Assembly (NCBI GenBank): GCA_963844575.1
Contig: CAWJOU010000005.1
Span: 1 to 64,000, forward strand
Source: DASZUK01 sp963844575
Lineage (GTDB): Bacteria; Actinomycetota; Acidimicrobiia; Acidimicrobiales; RAAP-2
DNA length: 64,000 nucleotides
Reading direction: 5' to 3'
Under the pieces are notes generated by a model that had not been told where the DNA came from, made no database searches, and saw nothing but the letters and a program-made list of their open reading frames with translations. Below, piece by piece: positions 8,829 to 17,164 of the stretch. Positions within the stretch are counted from its first letter, which is position 1. Every line of letters starts with the position of its first letter. A program made the position numbers and the translations under genes.

Positions 8829-8904
8829 TGCGGTCCCCGCGTCCGAGCCGGTCGCGGCGGCCCCGACATCCCCGACGCCCCAGGGCCGGCGCTACCGCTA
8901 CTAT

Positions 8905-8917
8905 TCATCACTGATGA
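8905..8917. promoter_or_regulatory. Candidate TetR operator palindrome
   Basis: tcatcactgatga is a perfect 6-bp inverted repeat around one centre base, in the short region between the divergent exporter and TetR genes. It is the only clear dyad there, so it is the best candidate operator for the adjacent regulator. Binding is inferred. Confidence 0.5.
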
Positions 8918-8977
8918 GTTCTAACACGGCGCTCGCCGTTTGTGAACGCCGGAGCCCGAGATGACACCAGGATCGAG

Positions 8978-9676
8978 ATGACGCCGGTCGGCCGGCGCCC
9001 CGGCCACCGCGACACCCGATCGGAGATCGTCGACGCCGCCCGCGCCGCCTTCACCGAGCGCGGCTACGAGGGGGCGAGCCTGCGAGGCATCGCCCGAGAC
9101 GCCAGCGTCGACCCGTCGCTCGTCCACCACTACTTCGACGGCAAGGCCGCGCTGTTCGTCGCCGCCCTCGACCTGCCGGCCGATCCCCGGGCCATCAAGG
9201 AGCAGGTGGAGGCGGCGACGTCGGCCCGGGCGGCCGGCGGCCGCCCGGCGTCGGGAGACGGCCGCCCGACGCAGGGCGATCACAAGACAGACGGCGCACC
9301 ATCGACGGGCGGTCCAGACCGTCCGATCAGCGGGGCCGTCGTCGTCGAGCTGTTCCTCGCCCAATGGGAGGACGGCGACCCGCCGGGCAGCCGGTTCCGG
9401 GCGATGGCCCAGGCGGTGAGCAGCTCGTCGTCGGTCGCCGACGCCACTCGCCAGTTCCTGGCCGAGCGCGTGTGGTCCCGGATCCCGCGGGTCACCGGCG
9501 AGGACGAAGCCGGCGCGGCTCGGCGCAGCGCGCTCGTCTCGGCCCAGCTCGTCGGGCTCGCCTGGGGCCGGTACGTCCTGCGGACCGAGCCGCTCGTCGC
9601 CGCACCGCTGGCCGAGATCGGCCGGTGGGCCGGGCCGGCGATCGACCGCTACATGACGGCCGACCTCGAGGGCTAA
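8978..9676 (+). CDS. TetR-family transcriptional regulator
   Basis: About 232 residues. The N-terminal HTH reads IVDAARAAFTERGYEGASLR, then GIARDASVDPSLVHHYFDGK, the standard TetR DNA-binding signature. The C-terminal ligand domain includes FRAMAQAVSSSSSVADATR. The ATG at 8978 is chosen because AGGATCGAG precedes it; a GTG at 8942 is in frame but lacks a ribosome site. Residues about 90-120 form a Gly/Pro/Asp-rich insert, not typical of the fold. Divergent from the MMPL exporter. Confidence 0.88.
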   Translation: MTPVGRRPGHRDTRSEIVDAARAAFTERGYEGASLRGIARDASVDPSLVHHYFDGKAALFVAALDLPADPRAIKEQVEAATSARAAGGRPASGDGRPTQGDHKTDGAPSTGGPDRPISGAVVVELFLAQWEDGDPPGSRFRAMAQAVSSSSSVADATRQFLAERVWSRIPRVTGEDEAGAARRSALVSAQLVGLAWGRYVLRTEPLVAAPLAEIGRWAGPAIDRYMTADLEG

Positions 9677-9704
9677 TTCCACCACTCCAGTCGTGGCGTC
9701 TCTC

Positions 9705-9720
9705 GTCAGTGATCAGTGAC
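9705..9720. promoter_or_regulatory. Imperfect palindrome upstream of the AbiEi-like gene
   Basis: gtcagtgatcagtgac is a dyad of the form GTCA-n-TGATCA-n-TGAC with only the two n positions unpaired. It ends 14 nt before a likely -10 (taaact, 9735-9740) that sits six bases before the GTG start at 9747. That -10 position implies a leaderless transcript. AbiEi antitoxins are known to repress their own promoter by binding inverted repeats, so this is a natural candidate operator. Confidence 0.5.
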
Positions 9721-9746
9721 GGGTGACGGCGAGGTAAACTACGACC

Positions 9747-10727
9747 GTGGTAGAGCGAGGCGTAGAGGACGCTCAAGACCTGATTAAGGCGTTGGCTGCG
9801 ATCGGAGTTGACGGCGTCGTCGAACCCGCCGCCGGCAAACGTGCTCCTTCGCAAGCCGATTTCGTCGTGCGGGTCGGGGGCCGGCAGGTCGTTGGTGAGG
9901 CCAGGTCAGTCGTACGGGAGTCCGACGCCGGCGGCGTCGCCGCACAGTTGGAGGGCGAGATCGGGAGCCGCGCCTACGGCATTGTCGTAGCCGACCAGGT
10001 CTCGGAGGGCGCTCGGGCGGTGCTCCGAAAAGCCGGCATCGGCTGGCTCGACCGACGCGGGCACCTCAGGTTGTCGGTGCCCGGTGTCCTCATCGACACC
10101 GACCTCCCCAAAGAGCTGCGGGAGACGCGCGAGAAACAGGTGGACCCTTGGTCACCCATGGGACTGGACGTTGCCGTCGCGTTGCTGAAGCAACCCGACG
10201 TGTCGGCATCACCGGTGCGTATCGCCCGCTTGATCGGCGCGAGAAGTCACGGGCGAGTGTCCGCCATCTTGGCCGAGCTCGAGCGGCGGTTCTTGATCGC
10301 CGCCGACCGCAAGCCCTTGGCGAAAGAGTTGTTCTGGGAGTTGGCGGCGGTCTGGGCGCCGCGGTGGGAGCCCCTGCGTCGGAGCGTCGCGCCCGAGGAG
10401 GGTCCTTTTAAACTCTCGGGGACGATCGGCGCACTGTGGCATCGGGCTCCCGTCGCCGCCGGGGTGAATTACCCTCCCGACCTCTACGTGCCAAGTCGGC
10501 GAGCACTGCGCGAGGTGCTGCGCACCTTCGGGTTGCAGGGGGAGGACGCCGCGGTCCCGGCAGCCCGGGTGGCGGTCTGCCCCTCGCGATTCGCCTGGGG
10601 ATTGTCGGGTCTCGAGGGCGACGAGTTCCCGGTGGCCGATCAGTTGGTCGTAGCCCTCGACCTTGCCCAGGACCCCCGCGGCCGGGAGATCCTCGACAGC
10701 TGGGAACCGGACAGCCGTGTCTGGTGA
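9747..10727 (+). CDS. AbiEi-like antitoxin/regulator with nuclease-like N-domain and winged helix
   Basis: 326 residues. Residues about 35-125 resemble a restriction-endonuclase-type fold: Asp38 in ADFVVRVGGRQVVGEARS, then Glu51 and Arg53 where a catalytic PD-(D/E)XK would have ExK. Activity is therefore doubtful. Residues about 138-200 form a winged HTH (VAVALLKQPDVSASPVRIAR, then SHGRVSAILAELERRFL). The rest is unassigned. An 11-nt overlap with a nucleotidyltransferase gene suggests the antitoxin/regulator of an AbiE-type (type IV) toxin-antitoxin pair. Family assignment is inferred from architecture and neighbour. GC and codon bias look lower than in flanking housekeeping genes, consistent with transfer. 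Confidence 0.6.
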   Translation: MVERGVEDAQDLIKALAAIGVDGVVEPAAGKRAPSQADFVVRVGGRQVVGEARSVVRESDAGGVAAQLEGEIGSRAYGIVVADQVSEGARAVLRKAGIGWLDRRGHLRLSVPGVLIDTDLPKELRETREKQVDPWSPMGLDVAVALLKQPDVSASPVRIARLIGARSHGRVSAILAELERRFLIAADRKPLAKELFWELAAVWAPRWEPLRRSVAPEEGPFKLSGTIGALWHRAPVAAGVNYPPDLYVPSRRALREVLRTFGLQGEDAAVPAARVAVCPSRFAWGLSGLEGDEFPVADQLVVALDLAQDPRGREILDSWEPDSRVW

Positions 10728-11520
10728 CGTGGTCATACTCGATGGCCCGGTTGAGGGAGGTTGGGCCGCTCGCTTCGTCAAGGTGCTGAGATCGATCGTC
10801 GACGAGATCGGTCCTGAGAGCTTCGCCTTGATCGGCGGATTGGCGGTGATGACTCGCCTGGGCGGCGCCTACCGAGTGACCGATGACATCGACACGGCAA
10901 CGGAACGGACGCGCGACGAACCGCACTCCCGGCTGTTCGTCCTCACCCATGACGCAGCCGGTTTGGCAAAGCCACTCTCGGGGGGAGGGAAGGTCGACTG
11001 CATCGAAGTCGAGGATGTGGCCGCCATCGATCTGGACCCAGCCGATCTCCCGGAGGAGGCCAACGAGCGAGCCTTTTGTGTCGCCCATCGCTGGGCGTTC
11101 GACAGCGCCAGTCCGGTGATCTTGAGCGCAAACATGGCTGCCGATCGTCGGATCGAGGTGCAATGCCGGGTGGCGACGCCGGCCGCGTTGGTGGCCATGA
11201 AGCTGGTGGCGATCCCGAGACGGAAAGGGGTACGCCTCGAAAAGCGCTCCACGGACCTGGCGGACCTGTTCTCCCTCCTGACCGTCGGGAACATCAGACA
11301 GATTGCCGATGACCTTCGGCGGTCTCCCCATGGGTTGGGCGATTGGTGCGCTCAGGAGATCCGAGTACTGATGGTCGGTGACGCCACGAGGTCGGCCCAG
11401 GCGATCGCCGCGGGTGGCCTGCCGGGACGGGTCGAGCCGGCTGACGTTGCCAGTGCCGGGGAACGATTCGCCGCCCTCCTCATAGGGGATACACCAGCCG
11501 GATGGACGCCAGCGTCGTGA
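10717..11520 (+). CDS. AbiEii-like nucleotidyltransferase (putative toxin)
   Basis: 267 residues from GTG 10717, inside the preceding gene. The nucleotidyltransferase signature is clear: FALIGGLAVMTRLGG (Gly40-Gly41), then YRVTDDIDTA, with Asp57 and Asp59 as the expected metal ligands. The segment TPAALVAMKLVAIPRRKGVR, then KRSTDLADLFSLL, matches the AbiEii/AbiGii pattern of a Lys-rich helix followed by DxxDL. AbiEii toxins modify RNA or nucleotides with NTP and arrest growth; the target here is unknown. Coupled to the upstream antitoxin-like gene, it faces the minus-strand TA chain. Confidence 0.7.
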   Translation: MSGDVVILDGPVEGGWAARFVKVLRSIVDEIGPESFALIGGLAVMTRLGGAYRVTDDIDTATERTRDEPHSRLFVLTHDAAGLAKPLSGGGKVDCIEVEDVAAIDLDPADLPEEANERAFCVAHRWAFDSASPVILSANMAADRRIEVQCRVATPAALVAMKLVAIPRRKGVRLEKRSTDLADLFSLLTVGNIRQIADDLRRSPHGLGDWCAQEIRVLMVGDATRSAQAIAAGGLPGRVEPADVASAGERFAALLIGDTPAGWTPAS

Positions 11521-11634
11521 CCCGAGTCGCTCGGCCATGGCAACGACAGCAGGCGTCGAGCACTCCGAGACGGACGTAGCGATGAAAGACGATGATCTCG
11601 GCCGACCGCGACGGCCGGCCTGAGCGTCCCGCCA

Positions 11635-11967
11635 TCAGCTCGCTTTACGACCCCGAGACCGCTTGAGCACCCGAGCAGCTTGCAGGCTCTTTTGTAGCGA
11701 TTCAACGAGATCGTCAGCAGCACCGGCCTCGGAGGGCTCGGCGAGACGCTCCACCACCCAATTGCGGACGAGCTGGGTCACGCCCACTCCTTCGGCCTCG
11801 GCGCGCGCTCGTAGACGGTCGAGGTCCACCACCTCGAAGCGAACGGCCAGCGCGTTCTTCGGCTCCACCTTGCGCCGGCGGACCCGTGCGCCGGTCATCT
11901 CCGAGGGGGGATGCTCGGCCCCGTCGAACTCGTCGGCTTCCTTCTCGTACGCCCTCCGCTCAGTCAT
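11635..11967 (-). CDS. Ribbon-helix-helix antitoxin-like protein (BrnA position)
   Basis: 110 residues, highly charged N-terminus. The core PKNALAVRFEVVDLDRLRAR, then AEAEGVGVTQLVRNWVVERL, reads as a beta strand plus two helices in the RHH/CopG manner. Its ATG overlaps the toxin-like gene stop by 8 nt, giving the toxin-then-antitoxin order typical of BrnT-BrnA. The C-terminal Lys/Arg-rich tail (LKRSRGRKAS) is unassigned. A role in neutralising and autoregulating the pair is inferred. The 114 nt between it and the convergent gene contain nothing recognisable. Confidence 0.65.
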   Translation of the reverse strand: MTERRAYEKEADEFDGAEHPPSEMTGARVRRRKVEPKNALAVRFEVVDLDRLRARAEAEGVGVTQLVRNWVVERLAEPSEAGAADDLVESLQKSLQAARVLKRSRGRKAS

Positions 11968-12280
11968 CGGCGGCCTCCTTGGTGATCATGGCGCGGCAGC
12001 CACGCGCCTCTTTGCGAGTCATCGGACGGGCCATGAGCACGTAACTCCGCCCGTCCGTCGTCGGCGTGTCGAGGAACACCACCAGAGCGCGGCCCGCGTC
12101 CGTCTCCCGAATACGGCCCGTCGGCCGGAGGCTGCCGATCCAACATGGGGCGGAGACCACGACCTCGCTGAAAACGGCTTCGCTGAGATCTTTGCTTTCC
12201 ACGCCCTGTCGAGCGACGTGGGAGATGTTGTGCTCGTCCCACAGCAACTCCGTGATCTCGTTCACGACGTACCGTATCAC
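11960..12280 (-). CDS. BrnT-like toxin
   Basis: 106 residues from GTG 12280. BrnT-like hallmarks are LLWDEHNISHVARQGVESKD near the N-terminus, GRALVVFLDTPT in the middle, and SYVLMARPMTRKEARGC, the family's (S/A)ARxMxxxER-like C-terminal motif. BrnT toxins are small RNase-fold proteins that inhibit translation. The GTG overlaps the stop of the truncated PIN frame as GTGA, so translation may be coupled to it. A GTG at 12265 is an alternative start. Confidence 0.65.
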   Translation of the reverse strand: MIRYVVNEITELLWDEHNISHVARQGVESKDLSEAVFSEVVVSAPCWIGSLRPTGRIRETDAGRALVVFLDTPTTDGRSYVLMARPMTRKEARGCRAMITKEAADD

Positions 12281-12396
12281 GAATGTATGACGATAAGATC
12301 GAGCCAGGCCGCCGCAAAGGGTCGATCTGTCCCCTCGGCCCAGAGGTGTCCGGCGTCGATATCGGCGTAGAGAACGCCGGTATCGACGACGATCAC
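12277..12396 (-). pseudogene. Truncated VapC-type PIN toxin (39 codons)
   Basis: The frame starts at a GTG overlapping the antitoxin stop as GTGA (12393-12396). It encodes VIVVDTGVLYADIDAGHLWA, the first strand of a PIN domain with its first catalytic Asp. It then ends after WLDLIVIHS, whereas VapC proteins run to about 130 residues with three more acidic residues. It is best read as a deletion remnant. Both its start and its stop form 4-nt overlaps with neighbours, so the deletion left a continuous, coupled reading chain. Confidence 0.65.
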
Positions 12397-12611
12397 GGTT
12401 GGAGCTCGGCCCGCAGGATCTCTTCGATCCGCGCCGCGGTGTCGTGGGTGCCGCTGGCTCCCGAAGCAACGAAGCTGAGCTGACGACGCGGGTGGAGGTA
12501 GGCACGTACAGCCTCCGCCGCCAGCCGCTCAGGAGTGGTCCGCTCCCGGCGGGCGCGTTCGGCAAGCTCGCTGGCGTCGTCGTCGGGAAGCTCGATCACC
12601 ACCCGGCTCAT
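12393..12611 (-). CDS. VapB-type (RHH) antitoxin
   Basis: 72 residues: SRVVIELPDDDASELAERAR, then RERTTPERLAAEAVRAYL, a strand plus two helices as in RHH antitoxins. The tail (SFVASGASG, then HDTAARIEEILRAEL) is typical of antitoxins that wrap a PIN toxin. The start lies 3 nt after the gatB stop, so the TA chain may be read from the gat operon. The matching toxin is only a 39-codon fragment, so this antitoxin may be orphaned or may serve the downstream BrnT-like toxin. Confidence 0.72.
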   Translation of the reverse strand: MSRVVIELPDDDASELAERARRERTTPERLAAEAVRAYLHPRRQLSFVASGASGTHDTAARIEEILRAELQP

Positions 12612-12614
12612 GGC

Positions 12615-14084
12615 TCAGCCGCGCAGGCGCTCCAGCTCGGCGGCGACGGCCTTGCCGTTGGCCTTCCCAGCGGTCGCCTTCATCACCTGGCCGGTGAAGA
12701 ACCCGCCGAGCTTCTTGCGGTCGTCGTCGTCGCCGTCGCGGAACCGGGCCCACTCGTCCGGATTGGCGTCGACGACCTGGCGGACGACGTCGGTGAGCGA
12801 GTCGTCGGACATGGCCTCGAACCCCTTGTCCCGGGCGATCGCCGCCGGGTCGCCACCACCGGCGGCGAGCAGGTCGCCGAGCACATCCTTGGCTTGGGTG
12901 GCCGACAGCTGGCCACCGGCCTCCAGGCCGAGGAGGGCGGCGAAGGCCGCCGGGTCGAGGGTGCGGCCGGCGTCGACGTCGGTCGCCACCTCGTTGGCCG
13001 CCCGGGCGAGCGCCAGCGTGGCCGGCGCGCCGGCGCCGGTCGCCGCGACGACGAGCTCGTCGAGCCCCTGGTCGACCGCGGAGAGGATCTGGTCCGTCTG
13101 GGCGCCGGTCGGCGACCCACCGAGCAGCTCGACCAATCGGGCCCGGCGAGCCGCCGGCAGCAACCCGATCGACCCGGCGACCCGATCGCGCCACTCGTCG
13201 TCGGGGGCGACCGGCACGAGGTCGGGCTCGGGGAAGTAGCGGTAGTCGTACGCCTCTTCCTTCGAGCGCATCGACCGGGTGCGGCCGGCTTCCTCGTCCC
13301 AGTGCCGGGTCTCTTGGACGACCGTGCTCGCCGCCTTCGAGGAGGGCGACCTGCCGGGCGGCCTCGTACTCGATCGCCCGGGCGAGCGAGCGCAGCGAGT
13401 TCAGGTTCTTGATCTCGCAGCGCGTCCCGAACGCGTCGGACCCGACCGGCCGGACCGACACGTTGGCGTCGACCCGCATCGAGCCCTCCTCCATCCGGCC
13501 GTCGGACGCGCCGGTGGCGACGAGGACAGCCCGCAGCTCGGCGACGTAGGCCCGGGCCTGTCGCGGCCGATCGCATGTCGGGCTCGCTGACGATCTCGAC
13601 CAGCGGCACGCCGGCCCGGTTGTAGTCGACGAGCGAGTGGTCGGCCTCGTGGATCCGTCCGCCCGCCGCCGACGTGCGTCGTCTTGCCGGTGTCCTCCTC
13701 CATGTGGGCCCGGTCGATGCCGACCCGGGTGCCGTCGGGCAGCTCCAGCGTAGCCGTCGACGTTGATCGGCTCGTCGTACTGGCTGATCTGGTAGTCCTT
13801 CGGCATGTCCGGATAGAAGTAGTTCTTCCGGTGGAAGATCGACGGCCGGATGTCGCAGTTGAGCGCCGTGCCGATCCGCATCGCCAGCTCGACCGCCTGC
13901 TCGTTCAGCACCGGCAGCGAGCCGGGCAGCCCGAGGCAGACCGGGCAGATGTTGGTGTTCGGCTCGTCGCCGAACGCGTTGCGGCAGCCGCAGAACAGCT
14001 TCGTCGCGGTCCGCAGCTCGCAGTGCACCTCGAGCCCGACGACGGTCTCCCAGTCCTGCGCCGATGCCAGTCGGTCGCGGTCAT
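12615..14084 (-). CDS. gatB: Aspartyl/glutamyl-tRNA amidotransferase subunit B (several frameshifts)
   Basis: About 489 residues once repaired. The N-terminal catalytic domain reads QDWETVVGLEVHCELRTATK, then the Zn-site cysteines FCGCRN and NICPVCLGLPGSLP. The segments VPLVEIVSEPDMRS, GSMRVDANVSVRP and AYDYRYFPEPDLVPV follow, and a C-terminal tRNA-binding YqeY-like domain ends the protein. GatB activates Glu-tRNA(Gln) or Asp-tRNA(Asn) for amidation. Five single-base indels are needed, near 14071, 13753, 13665, 13566 and 13329, mostly extra bases. The ATG overlaps the gatA stop as ATGA. Essentiality of the family argues for sequence error rather than true loss. Confidence 0.85.
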
Positions 14085-15583
14085 CGCGCCGCCCTCCCCG
14101 TCGACGGCCGGCGCGGCGCCCCGGCGTCGCCGGCGGCGCCGCTGCCTCGAGGGCCGCGGCGACCCGGAACATCGCCGCTCCTCGCCGAGCGCCGGGGCGA
14201 GCACCTGGACACCGATCGGCAGGCCGTCGTCGCCGAGTGCCGAACGGGCACGCTGATCGCCGGGTGGCCGGCCAGGTTCGACGGGATCGTGCAGAGGTCG
14301 GAGAGGTACATCGCCAGCGGGTCGTCGACTCGCTCGCCGAGCGGGAAGGCGGTCGACGGGGCGGTCGGCGCCGAGCAGCACGTCGACGCTGCTCGTACGC
14401 CGCGGGCGAAGGCGCTCGATGACGAGCGTGCGGACCCGCTGGGCCTGGCCGTAGTAGGCGTCGTAGTAGCCGGCCGACAGGGCGTAGGTGCCGAGCATGA
14501 TGCGGCGCTTCACCTCCGGCCCGAAGCCGGCCGTCCGGGTGGCGCGTGTTCATCGCGGCGACGTCGGCGGCGTCGACGCGCAGGCCGTAGCGGACGCCGT
14601 CGTAGCGGGCGAGGTTGGACGACGCCTCGGCCGGGGCGATCAGGTAGTACGCCGACAGGCCGTAGCGCAGCTCGGGGATCGAGACCTCGCTCGATCGTCG
14701 CCCCGGCGGCGGCGAGCGCGTCGGCGGCCTGGCGCGACCGGCTCGGCGACGTCGCGGCGCGGCGCCGTCGACGCAGCTCCGCGACAGACGCCGACCCGCA
14801 GCCCGTCGACGCCGGCACCGAGCGATCGCGGAGGCGGCCGGGGCCGGCTCGGCGAGCGAGGTGCGAGTCGCACGGGTCGTGGCCGGCGATCACCTCGAGC
14901 AGCAGCGCGGCGTCGGCGACGGTGGCGGCGAACGGGCCGATCTGGTCGAGCGAGCTGGCGAACGCGATCAGCCCGTAGCGGGAGACGGTGCCGTAGGTCG
15001 GCTTCATGCCGACGACGCCGCAGAGCGCGGCCGGCTGGCGGATCGAGCCGCCGGTGTCGGAGCCGAGGGCGAGCGGCACGAAGCCCGGCCGCGACCGCGG
15101 CGGCCGACCCGCCCGAGGAGCCGCCGGGCACCCGGCTGATGGTCCCACGGGTTGCGCGTCGGCCCGAACGCGGAGTTCTCGGTCGAGGAGCCCATGGCGA
15201 ACTCGTCGAGGTTGGTCTTGCCGACGACGACCGCGCCGGCCGCCGCGCAGCCGGTCGACGACCGTCGCGTCGTACGGCGGGCGCCAGCCCTCGAGGATCC
15301 GGGAGGAGCACGTCGTCGGCACGCCCCGGGTGCAGAGGTTGTCCTTCAGCGCGACCGGCACGCCGGCCAGCGGCCCGGGGTCCTCGCCGGCGGCGACGGC
15401 GGCGTCGATCCGGTCGGCCGCGGCCAATGCGTCGTCGGCGAGAACCTCGAGGAACGCGTGGACGTCGCCGTCGCCGGCCGCGACCGCGGCCAACGACGCC
15501 TCGACGACCGACCGGGCCGACCGCTCCCCCGACCGGACGGCCGCGGCAATCGTCGTGGCCGGCCCCGCCACGGGATCGCTCAT
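14081..15583 (-). CDS. gatA: Aspartyl/glutamyl-tRNA amidotransferase subunit A (heavily frameshifted)
   Basis: Amidase-signature subunit that releases ammonia from glutamine. In order: GVPVALKDNLCTRGVPTTCS with the catalytic Lys, MGSSTENSAFGPTRNPWD, RVPGGSSGGSAAAVAAG (cis-Ser), ALGSDTGGSIRQPAALCG (nucleophile Ser region), then KRRIMLGTYALSAGYYDAYY and DDGLPIGVQVLAP. These lie in different frames. Shifts are visible near 15243, 15140 and 15090, with several more between 14870 and 14100, about eight in 1.5 kb. All family landmarks are present in the right order. Start overlaps the gatC stop (ATGA). Confidence 0.85.
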
Positions 15584-15903
15584 GGCGCCTCCCCGACGAT
15601 GCGGGGCACCCGGAACCGGTCGTCCTCGACGTCCGGCGCGGCGGCCAGCACCGCCGCCCGGTCGAGGCTCGGCCGCGGCTCGTCGGGCCGGAGCACGTTG
15701 CGCACCGGCAACGGGTGGGCGGTCGGCGCCACGCCGGCCAGGTCGAGGGCGGCGACGTCGTCGGCGTGCTCGAGCACCTGGGCGAGCTGGCCGGTGAAGG
15801 TGTCGAGCTCCTCGTCGGTCAGGGACAAGCGGGCGAGCCGGGCCACGTGGGCCACGTCGTCCCGGCTCAGCCGCCCCGGCCGGCGGTCGACGGGCCCGCT
15901 CAC
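15580..15903 (-). CDS. gatC: Aspartyl/glutamyl-tRNA amidotransferase subunit C
   Basis: 107 residues. GatC landmarks are LSRDDVAHVARLARLSLTDE, ELDTFTGQLAQVLEHADDV and PLPVRNVLRPDEPRPSLDR. GatC stabilises the GatA-GatB interface. GTG start overlapping the upstream esterase stop (GTGA, 15900-15903); its stop overlaps the gatA start (ATGA). Intact, unlike gatA and gatB. Confidence 0.93.
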   Translation of the reverse strand: MSGPVDRRPGRLSRDDVAHVARLARLSLTDEELDTFTGQLAQVLEHADDVAALDLAGVAPTAHPLPVRNVLRPDEPRPSLDRAAVLAAAPDVEDDRFRVPRIVGEAP

Positions 15904-16664
15904 GCCTCGGCCCCGGCGGTCACGCCGATGACGAACGACACGGTCCGGACCTCGACCTCGTCCCGGTCGTAGTCCAGCGTGGCGACGTGGTAGCTCCGCT
16001 CGAGCCAGACCCGCTCGCACGGCCCGGCGACGGAGGCGGCGAGCAGGTCGCCGTTGGTCGGCGGCACGACGTGGTCCTCGCGGCTCGAGAGCAGCAGTAC
16101 CGGGCAGCGGATGTCGCCGAGGGCCAGCGCGACGTCCTCGACCCCTTCGAACAGCGAGAGGGCGGCGGCCAGCGGCGTGCCGTCGTAACCGAGCTCCGCC
16201 ACGCCGGGCTGGGCGATGTCGGAGCCGATGCTCGGGGCGATCGGCACGCCGGCGTCGAGCATGTCGTGGATGGCCGAGCGCAGCTCGTCGCCGGGCGGCT
16301 CGACCAGCGGGTTGACGACGGCGATGCCGCTGATCTCGGGGTGGCGCTCGGCCAGCCAGCAGGTGAGCGAGCCGCCCATCGACAGGCCGACGACGGCCAC
16401 CCGGGCGCTCTGGGCGGCCAGCTCCTGGTACGCGGTCTCCGCCGCCGCCGTCCAGTCGGCCCAGCGGCAGGGCACGAGATCGTCGACCGCGGTGCCGTGG
16501 CCAGGCAGCCGCGGCAGCTCGACGGTGAGGCCGGCGTCGGCCAGTTTCTCGGCGACGCCCCGCACCGAGGCCGGGCTGCCGGTGAAGCCGTGCAGCACGA
16601 GCACGCCGTCGGGGCCGCCGGTGGCGGAGAACGGCTCGGCGCCGGGCAGGAGGGGAGCGGTCAC
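15900..16664 (-). CDS. Carboxylesterase / monoacylglycerol lipase-like hydrolase
   Basis: About 254 residues, alpha/beta hydrolase of the bacterial Est30/monoglyceride-lipase type. GVLVLHGFTGSPASVRGVAE carries the oxyanion site, VGLSMGGSLTCW the nucleophile Ser, SSREDHVVPP the acid, and LERSYHVATLDYD the catalytic His. The GTG at 16664 (start VTAPLLPGAEPF) is used, since the frame further upstream is antisense to the SCP2 gene promoter. First gene of the chain esterase-gatC-gatA-gatB-TA cluster, linked by 4-nt overlaps. Substrate probably a short or medium acyl ester; not provable here. Confidence 0.85.
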   Translation of the reverse strand: MTAPLLPGAEPFSATGGPDGVLVLHGFTGSPASVRGVAEKLADAGLTVELPRLPGHGTAVDDLVPCRWADWTAAAETAYQELAAQSARVAVVGLSMGGSLTCWLAERHPEISGIAVVNPLVEPPGDELRSAIHDMLDAGVPIAPSIGSDIAQPGVAELGYDGTPLAAALSLFEGVEDVALALGDIRCPVLLLSSREDHVVPPTNGDLLAASVAGPCERVWLERSYHVATLDYDRDEVEVRTVSFVIGVTAGAEA

Positions 16665-16751
16665 GCCAGGGCATGCTACCGACGCCGCGGGTAACGTACC
16701 GCCGGCTGCCGACCAGGGCCGGGCGGGGCCGAGAAGGAGAGCCGATCGACC

Positions 16752-17153
16752 ATGCCGTACCCGTTCCTCAGCGACGAGTGGATCGACGAGGCCCACCGCA
16801 TCCGGGCCGAGTACCGCGGCCAGGCCGAGCCGGCCGCCTTTCCGGTGCGGATGAACCTGGTCGTCACCGAGCTGCCGTTCGGCGACGGCACGCTCGACGC
16901 TCACGTCGACACGTCGGCCGGTGAGCTGGAGATCGACAAAGGCCATCTCGACGAAGCCGACCTGAAGGTCACCGTCGACTACGACACCGCCAAGGCCATC
17001 CTGGTCGACGGCAACGCCGGCGCCGGCATGCAGGCGTTCATGGCCGGCAAGGTCCGCGTCGAGGGCGACATGACCAAGCTGATGGCCCTCCAGTCCGGTC
17101 CAATCGACAACGCCCAGGAGATGGCCGCCCGCCTGCGGGCGATCACCGAGTAG
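16752..17153 (+). CDS. SCP2 sterol-transfer family protein
   Basis: 133 residues of a single SCP2-type lipid-binding domain. AAFPVRMNLVVTELPFGDG begins the sheet; DLKVTVDYDTAKAILVDGN and GMQAFMAGKVRVEGDMTKLM are the family's hallmark segments. Strong ribosome site GAAGGAGA at 16731-16738. In actinobacteria such proteins bind fatty-acyl or sterol ligands. Convergent with an HSD17B4-like SDR, a combination that resembles separated parts of multifunctional beta-oxidation enzyme 2. Confidence 0.87.
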   Translation: MPYPFLSDEWIDEAHRIRAEYRGQAEPAAFPVRMNLVVTELPFGDGTLDAHVDTSAGELEIDKGHLDEADLKVTVDYDTAKAILVDGNAGAGMQAFMAGKVRVEGDMTKLMALQSGPIDNAQEMAARLRAITE

Positions 17154-17164
17154 GCGGTCCCGGC

